Part shown: positions 59,409-64,000 of the stretch, in pieces | Layout of the letters: each line of letters opens with the position of its first letter | How positions within the stretch are numbered: the first letter of the stretch is position 1 | Assembly: GCA_963678135.1 (NCBI GenBank) | Contig: OY782667.1 | Span: 372,001 to 436,000 of the forward strand | Origin: JAHJKV01 sp963678135 | GTDB lineage: Bacteria > Desulfobacterota > Desulfovibrionia > Desulfovibrionales > Desulfovibrionaceae | Direction: 5' to 3' | Length of the DNA: 64,000 nt | Notes under the pieces: model-generated | The model's input: the letters and a program-made list of their open reading frames with translations, nothing else | Databases searched by the model: none | What the model was told of the DNA's origin: nothing | Made by a program: the position numbers and the translations under genes

Positions 59409-60824
59409 ATGTCTTCTGAATTTGTGAATCTGCGTCCAGTTATTCTTTGCGGTGGCAAAGGAACAAGGCTATGGCCTCTTTCCCGTGAATCATACCCCAA
59501 ACAGTTTATTGATTTTGGAGAGGGTAAAACTCTGCTTGGAGCTACCCTTGAAAGGGCTGCGAAGCTACGAGCTTTATCTCCATTTGTCATTTGTAATGAA
59601 AAGTACCGTTTTTTAACAGCTCAAGAGCTTGCCCTGCAAGGATTAAAGGGGAAAATTATACTAGAACCTCAAAGCAAAAACACCGCCCCTGCGGTAGCTG
59701 TGGCTGCTTTACTGGCAGACCCGGACGAAGTGTTACTCATTTTGCCCGCAGACCATACAATTGAGGATCAAACTCAATTTGCAAAAGCTGTACAGCTTGC
59801 TCTTCAACCTGCCAGCCAAGGCTATCTCATTTGCCTTGGGGGTGCTGCGAAAAGGCCTGAAACAGGCTATGGATACTTACACTGTGGTAAGCGACTGGGG
59901 AACAGTCTTTTTGAAGTTCAATCCTTTGTGGAAAAACCTGAAACGCAAACAGCGAAGCATTATGTTGAATCAGGGGAATATTTTTGGAATTTTGGCATAT
60001 TTATGTTCACCGCAAAAACCTATCTTAAGGCTCTTGAAAAACATGAACCAAAAATACTTGCTGCCTGCCGTGCAGCCGTGGGCAACGCTGTTCAGGACAT
60101 GGATTTTTTACGTTTAGAACCGCAAGCCTTTGCTTCTTGCCCTGAAAATTCCATTGATTACGGTGTGATGGAAAAAGAAAAAGATTTGCGTTTGCTTGAA
60201 ATGCACTCAGAGTGGAGCGATCTTGGTTCTTGGAATGCTTTGCACGAAAATGGGCAAACTGATGAGCAAAACAATGTTCGTGTAGGGGATATTGTAGCGA
60301 TGGACAGCACGGGCTGCTATTTACATTCCCACAATGTCTTGCTGGCAGCAGTCGGCTTAAAAGATACTATAGTGGTACAGGCAGGGGATGCTATTTTAGT
60401 CATTGCTAATGAAAAATTGCACCTGATGCGTGATCTTGTGGCAAAATTGCAAGAAAAAAAGCGTAAGGAAGTAACGGCTCACCCCCTCGTCTACCGCCCT
60501 TGGGGTTCCTTTTGCACTATTGCAACAGGAGAACGCTTCCAAGTCAAACGTATTACTGTATATTCTGGGCAAACTCTTTCCTTGCAAAAACACGTTCATA
60601 GGGCTGAACACTGGGTGGTGGTCAAAGGATCGGCGCAAGTGGTCAATGGCGATCAAGAGCTCTTTTTAATTGAGGATCAGTCTACATATATCCCCGCAGG
60701 GAATTTGCACAGATTGCACAATCCGGGTAAAATACCTTTAGAAATCATCGAGGTACAAACTGGAAGTTATCTTGGCGAAGATGATATTATACGGCTAGAA
60801 GATATATATGGTCGTAATAAATAA
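59409..60824 (+). CDS. manC: Mannose-1-phosphate guanylyltransferase / mannose-6-phosphate isomerase
   Basis: Two-domain enzyme of 471 residues making GDP-mannose for polysaccharide or LPS synthesis. N-terminal nucleotidyltransferase: PVILCGGKGTRLWPLSRE (residues 10-27) followed by YPKQFIDF, and FVEKPETQTAKHYVESGEYF with ENSIDYGVMEKEKDLR. C-terminal cupin isomerase (about 350-470): RPWGSFCTIATGERFQVKRI, HVHRAEHWVVVKGSAQV with metal-binding His. Divergent from the RHS gene across 109 nt and 9 nt before the M23 peptidase, thus an operon with it. Confidence 0.95.
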   Translation: MSSEFVNLRPVILCGGKGTRLWPLSRESYPKQFIDFGEGKTLLGATLERAAKLRALSPFVICNEKYRFLTAQELALQGLKGKIILEPQSKNTAPAVAVAALLADPDEVLLILPADHTIEDQTQFAKAVQLALQPASQGYLICLGGAAKRPETGYGYLHCGKRLGNSLFEVQSFVEKPETQTAKHYVESGEYFWNFGIFMFTAKTYLKALEKHEPKILAACRAAVGNAVQDMDFLRLEPQAFASCPENSIDYGVMEKEKDLRLLEMHSEWSDLGSWNALHENGQTDEQNNVRVGDIVAMDSTGCYLHSHNVLLAAVGLKDTIVVQAGDAILVIANEKLHLMRDLVAKLQEKKRKEVTAHPLVYRPWGSFCTIATGERFQVKRITVYSGQTLSLQKHVHRAEHWVVVKGSAQVVNGDQELFLIEDQSTYIPAGNLHRLHNPGKIPLEIIEVQTGSYLGEDDIIRLEDIYGRNK

Positions 60825-60833
60825 GGAGTTTCA

Positions 60834-61760
60834 ATGTCCACTGCCTTACATACTCATGCTGTATTGCGAGCTTTTCGCCTTATACAGCATCAACTCGTGC
60901 GTATTTTTGTACTTTGCTTTTTGCTTTATACAATTGCATCTGGTTCAGCACTGGCTGCTCTAACCATAGAATGCCCTTCATCTGTTTATGAGGGAGAAAC
61001 CTTCATTGCCTCAATATATTCCGATGAAAAATTAGATACAGTAACATTTGAGTTTTTAGGGGAAAAAGTGCCGGTTAAGGCAAGGCAGGAGAATGGCAAG
61101 TTCAGGGCTTGGGTTTTGCTGGGCTTTGGTTTGCATGAATATCAAGAAGGCGAATTTTTTGATCTCAAAATGGAAACAAGAAGTGGCTCAAAGGTTCAAA
61201 ACTTAAAAAAAACTATTTGCCGTAAGAACAAAAAATATGAAGAACAACGCCTAAAAGTAAACCGTAAATTTGTCGAACTTTCCGCAAAAGAGCTGAAAAG
61301 GCATGAGCAGGAACAGTTCAAGGTCAAAAAAGCACTGAATAAAATATCTCCAAAACGGCATTTTACACTGCCCTTACTTAAGCCAGTTCGCGGAAGAACT
61401 TCCAGTATTTTTGGCTTGCGTCGATTTTTTAATGGCGTTGCCAAAAAACCGCATTCAGGCTGGGATATTGCCGTAGCCAAAGGAACGCCAATTCAAGCCT
61501 GTGCTGACGGCACTGTTGTTTTAACTGGGAACCATTTTTTTGCAGGAAATTCCGTGTATATTGATCATGGCCATGGTATGATCAGTATTTATATGCACCT
61601 GTCTAAAATAAAAGCCAAAACAGGACAGTTTGTACGACGTGGCGATACTATTGGAAATGTAGGAGCTACAGGCAGAGTTACAGGCCCACACCTTCATTGG
61701 AGTGTGGCAATACTTGGAGAATTGCTTGATCCCAGTTTGCTGGTGGCAAAAGAAGAATAG
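60834..61760 (+). CDS. M23-family (LytM) peptidoglycan peptidase
   Basis: 308 residues. AAGGAG precedes the ATG by 7 nt. N-terminal signal/anchor segment (about 23-43, RIFVLCFLLYTIASGSALAA), a beta-rich middle (45-120, VYEGETFIASIYSD), a charged coiled helix (130-180) and the zinc peptidase domain: His207 and Asp211 (HSGWD) and His286-x-His288 (GPHLHW) are the LytM motifs. All catalytic ligands are present, so it should be an active periplasmic endopeptidase or hydrolase rather than an activator. Co-transcribed with manC. Confidence 0.92.
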   Translation: MSTALHTHAVLRAFRLIQHQLVRIFVLCFLLYTIASGSALAALTIECPSSVYEGETFIASIYSDEKLDTVTFEFLGEKVPVKARQENGKFRAWVLLGFGLHEYQEGEFFDLKMETRSGSKVQNLKKTICRKNKKYEEQRLKVNRKFVELSAKELKRHEQEQFKVKKALNKISPKRHFTLPLLKPVRGRTSSIFGLRRFFNGVAKKPHSGWDIAVAKGTPIQACADGTVVLTGNHFFAGNSVYIDHGHGMISIYMHLSKIKAKTGQFVRRGDTIGNVGATGRVTGPHLHWSVAILGELLDPSLLVAKEE

Positions 61761-61813
61761 ATTGGGTTACAAAGGCACCTCTCTCCTCCCTGAGGGAGAT
61801 GTCTTGCATAGCA

Positions 61814-61851
61814 TTTTAAGCCAGCGACATTATTTTTAAGCCAGCGACATT
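61814..61851. repeat. 18-bp tandem repeat at the 3' end of the EF-hand gene
   Basis: TTTTAAGCCAGCGACATT occurs at 61814-61831 and 61834-61851, period 20. The right copy holds the last codons (MSLA and stop) of the EF-hand gene on the minus strand; the left copy repeats the same codons and stop just downstream. Confidence 0.85.
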
Positions 61852-62588
61852 TGATTGTGATAGGCATTCATGGCAAAGCGTTCTGAAAGCTTAGTCATAA
61901 GGCCTTCGCCCATGTTACTAAAAACTGATTGCAGTTTTGCTTCTCCGTTTTGATAGGCTTGAAACAATTCATCCATGCTCACAGTTCCATCCTGATTCAA
62001 ATCCAGTTCATCATAGTCTTCTTCATCATCGCTACCAGAAGAAGCGGGGGAGCCAGCAGCTTGAGCTGAGCCTGTGGTTTGAGCTGTGCCTGTGGCTTCT
62101 GCATTGGCAAGCATTGCTTCTGGCATACCAGACTCAAGCCCGGCGCTGAGTTCATCAGTAGTCAGATAGCCATCTCCATCTGCATCCATGGATTCAAACA
62201 TTTCTTGGCTTAAAGGTGTTTCCTCAAAACTAAGCAGTCCGTCACCATCAGCATCATCTTGAGCAAAAATATCTTCCACCATTTCTTCCAGACTGTACAT
62301 TTGAACACTTAATTGCCCCATAAGGCTTTGTTTTTCCATATGAGCTTTAGCATCAGCACTTAATTCTTCAGCCGAAAGATACCCATCGCCATCAGAATCA
62401 ATCAAATCAAAACGCTGTTCATCAAGTGGCGTTTCTTCTAAACTGAGTAGCCCATTTCCGTCAGCATCATCTTGCTTAAGTATAGCTGAAGCAAAATCTT
62501 CTACACTGCCAGCTTTTGAGGAGGAAGACTGCATCATCCCAAGAAAATTTGAGCTTACAGTCGAATTTTCAACTCCAAAAATGCTCAC
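61836..62588 (-). CDS. Five-EF-hand calcium-binding protein
   Basis: 250 residues, acidic, without a classical signal peptide. Five EF-hand loops by eye, each 12 residues starting with Asp and ending with Glu: 41-52 (DADGNGLLSLEE), 64-75 (DSDGDGYLSAEE), 112-123 (DADGDGLLSFEE), 135-146 (DADGDGYLTTDE) and 196-207 (DLNQDGTVSMDE). Loops 1-2 and 3-4 form two pairs with equal 23-residue spacing, 71 residues apart, so they come from an internal duplication. A Gly/Ala/Ser/Thr-rich linker (160-187) leads to the fifth. Probably binds Ca2+; the role is not known. The linker might indicate surface localisation. Confidence 0.88.
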   Translation of the reverse strand: MSIFGVENSTVSSNFLGMMQSSSSKAGSVEDFASAILKQDDADGNGLLSLEETPLDEQRFDLIDSDGDGYLSAEELSADAKAHMEKQSLMGQLSVQMYSLEEMVEDIFAQDDADGDGLLSFEETPLSQEMFESMDADGDGYLTTDELSAGLESGMPEAMLANAEATGTAQTTGSAQAAGSPASSGSDDEEDYDELDLNQDGTVSMDELFQAYQNGEAKLQSVFSNMGEGLMTKLSERFAMNAYHNQMSLA

Positions 62589-62697
62589 TTTTTTCTCCTT
62601 TGTTACAATTAAAACAAGGCAAATATTGCCGATTTCTAGCCAAACACAAAAAGAGCAAGAAGTACGCCATGATATTACAGGGTAAAGGCATTCGAAG

Positions 62698-62905
62698 GGC
62701 TCAGGTCAAAAGCACTTGAATCTCAGCGTAAACACCTTATTCCCTTACTGCCTTCCCCTCTTGTCATCCTGCGCGTAAGTCGCAGGATCCAGTTCTTCTT
62801 TCTTACCTTTTTTTGTCCCTCTTCTTTTTTGCTTCTTCTCTTGCAGTGTTGAAATCTCTCAGTCCAGTTCTGCTGGATTCCGCGACTTCGCGCGGAATGA
62901 CAGAG
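62698..62905. repeat. Dispersed palindromic element, fourth locus (complete)
   Basis: Complete copy in + orientation: end motif (AAAAGCACTTGAAT at 62708-62721), hairpin A perfect (ATCCTGCG 62766-62773, loop CGTAAGT, CGCAGGAT 62781-62788), CCAGTTCTTC, pyrimidine linker (GCTTCTTCTCTTGCAGTG), TCCAGTTCTGCTGGATTC and hairpin B perfect (ATTCCGCG 62877-62884, loop ACTTCG, CGCGGAAT 62891-62898). It lies between the EF-hand and helicase genes. The gap 62589-63060 contains no gene. Confidence 0.85.
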
Positions 62906-62912
62906 AGAGGGT

Positions 62913-63050
62913 AGCTGAATGGCGGAAAAATGAATATGCGTTTTTGCTGAATGGTGGAAAGCGGAAAAGTGAAGATGCGTTTGTGCTAAATGGCAGAAAA
63001 GTGAATATGCGTTTTTGCTAAATGGCAGAAAGGTGAAGATGCGTTTGCCC
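62913..63050. repeat. Tandem repeat of ~32 bp (four copies)
   Basis: Units near GCTRAATGGCRGAAAAGTGA followed by ATATGCGTTTTT start at 62913, 62946 (39 nt long), 62985 and 63017. Each contains ATGCGTTT, the same end motif as in the dispersed element; the last unit runs straight into ATGCGTTTGCCCT. It looks like slippage at an element end, 12 nt from the end of the helicase gene. Confidence 0.82.
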
Positions 63051-63060
63051 TGTTGCTGGA

Positions 63061-64000
63061 CTACGAGGCCTTGATGCTGCTTTTTTTCTTACGCCTGCGT
63101 CTGCGTGGACGCTTTTTACGGACAGGAGATTCTGTTGGTGTAGGGGGAGTTGCAAAAGTATTCTCTACAAAATCTTCCTGCACAGCAGGAGAGAGCGTTT
63201 TGTCCTGTGTGCGGGATTGCGGCTTGTTCTCTTGAGCATTTTTCTTTGTTGTTTTTCCTGTATTCTGTTGTGCTTTTTCAGCAAAAACATTGTTCTCAAA
63301 ATAATGCAACAAGATGGCGATAGTTTGTATTCCTTGTTCATTCTGCCCCAACTCTTGAGCCAAAGGCAAAAGTTTTGCTAATTGCTTCTTGCTTGGCGGA
63401 CGCATGGAACGTAGGCTTTTAAGCAAAGGATGTTCACTTTTGGGAGCTTGTTTTTTGCTGTTAGCAGCAACTTTTTTGGGCAAAGGAGTGTAGACGGTAC
63501 GAAAATAGTATGCTGCCAAAAGCATGGACAAAAGATTTTTGCCGTTATCCTCTTGGTGCATATCTTTAGCCAGAGGCAAAAATTTCATAAGCCTCTCTCG
63601 TGAAAGAGGTTTTAATAGCTTATAGTCTTTACTAAGAGATATACTTAAGGCTTGGAAATCTGGCTCTTTTTCATCTTCAAAAATTTTAGCTTGTATGTTT
63701 TTTGCTAAACCGTGCACATGTGCATGGTAAAATTCATCCAAAAGCATAGCAAGCTGCGCTAGGCTTTCACTTTGCAGGGCAAGTTGTTCTACAAGAGGCA
63801 CAAATTGGCGAAACTCTTTGCCAAGTCTTCTGTATTCAGCTTCAAGCAAAGCTGTAGTACGTTCAGCAACGATACTACACACTGTGTTTGCTTCCGGTAT
63901 TTCTCGCTGGATAAGAGGAATTTTGAAATGTTCTCCTATACGCTTAAGTTCCATTTTTTGCATTAAATCCACAAGAGAAATAACTTCCCCTGCTGCCCCT
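63061..64000 (-). CDS. DEAD-box RNA helicase, C-terminal part (cut by window edge)
   Basis: The minus-strand frame is open to the window edge; the true start is outside the window. Read from the edge it begins GAAGEVISLVDLMQKMELKR, which follows the last helicase motif (GRTGRxG) of RhlE/DeaD-type proteins and leads to IPLIQREIPEANTV, the usual end of the RecA-like core. The following 280 residues carry two helix-rich repeats with PLSRERLMKFLPLAKDM and PPSKKQLAKLLPLAQEL (a related 17-residue pattern about 84 residues apart) and an extended basic tail ending RKKRPRRRRRKKKS, probably RNA-binding. An internal GTG at 63972 would be a false start. Member of the ATP-dependent RNA helicase family; specific role unclear. 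Confidence 0.85.
   Translation of the reverse strand, partial: GAAGEVISLVDLMQKMELKRIGEHFKIPLIQREIPEANTVCSIVAERTTALLEAEYRRLGKEFRQFVPLVEQLALQSESLAQLAMLLDEFYHAHVHGLAKNIQAKIFEDEKEPDFQALSISLSKDYKLLKPLSRERLMKFLPLAKDMHQEDNGKNLLSMLLAAYYFRTVYTPLPKKVAANSKKQAPKSEHPLLKSLRSMRPPSKKQLAKLLPLAQELGQNEQGIQTIAILLHYFENNVFAEKAQQNTGKTTKKNAQENKPQSRTQDKTLSPAVQEDFVENTFATPPTPTESPVRKKRPRRRRRKKKSSIKAS

Noticed and set aside
63970..63972. GTG as start of a 303-residue hypothetical gene
   Set aside because: The frame continues to the window edge and reads as the end of a DEAD-box helicase core (GAAGEVISLVDL), so the true start is outside.

Overview
The window reads as a chromosomal segment of a strictly anaerobic, Gram-negative bacterium of the Desulfovibrionaceae type (inference from gene content and by-eye moderate-to-low GC; no rRNA or tRNA is present to prove it). 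The supporting genes are an NADH-input-less complex I operon, a single-cluster ferredoxin, a giant FAD/Fe-S lactate- or glycolate-type dehydrogenase fused in one chain, HypF and NikR for nickel hydrogenase biology, TRAP and Liv transporters, and lipid A synthesis (LpxB).

Layout. 1-5345: shikimate pathway genes aroC (cut by the window edge) and a shikimate kinase, a YchF-like GTPase, a TRAP dicarboxylate-type transporter (dctMQP) and a ferredoxin. 5374-16883: one long minus-strand operon for an 11-subunit-type complex I (nuoABCD-H-I-J-K, two extra antiporter-like subunits with a small membrane protein between them, nuoM, nuoN), without nuoE/F/G; it ends in a clear terminator and its upstream region carries a CRP/FNR/HcpR-type palindrome and two short tandem-repeat arrays. 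17289-19737: a secreted beta-rich protein whose upstream DNA is 1.2 kb of degenerate tandem repeats and palindromic elements. 19738-21986: an operon of a class V aminotransferase, a ThiS/TtuB-like sulfur carrier and a TtuA-type tRNA thiolase. 22182-29601: FAD/Fe-S dehydrogenase, YqgF, MltG, then HypF. 29767-39014: NYN nuclease-like protein behind three hairpins, GAF/HD-GYP phosphodiesterase, cold-shock protein, LpxB, Gfo/Idh oxidoreductase, CsaA-like protein, flavoprotein, a small unlisted ORF, FolE2, NikR and a methyltransferase. 39489-47981: a complete branched-chain amino-acid ABC transporter (livGKHMF) divergent from an Lrp regulator and bifunctional PutA. 48174-52606: small proteins, a polar amino-acid ABC transporter and a HlyIII protein. 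52638-54478: a two-gene restriction-modification module bracketed by 44-bp direct repeats. 54441-59299: EamA exporter, DHH phosphoesterase and a degraded RHS polymorphic-toxin locus with an orphan tip and candidate immunity genes. 59409-64000: ManC, an M23 peptidase, a five-EF-hand protein, more repeats, and the C-terminus of a DEAD-box helicase.

How the genes work together. Amino-acid and organic-acid uptake (TRAP, Liv, polar amino-acid ABC), proline oxidation (PutA under an adjacent Lrp) and an FAD/Fe-S dehydrogenase supply reductant; complex I without NADH-binding subunits probably accepts electrons from ferredoxin or another carrier and pumps ions. The most notable accessory signals are the R-M module inserted with a long target duplication at the 3' end of the EamA gene, the RHS locus whose frameshift lies exactly at the core/tip junction, a TtuA-TtuB-like pair whose carrier ends in Ser-Gly instead of Gly-Gly, and a family of two-hairpin palindromic elements scattered at four or more intergenic places.
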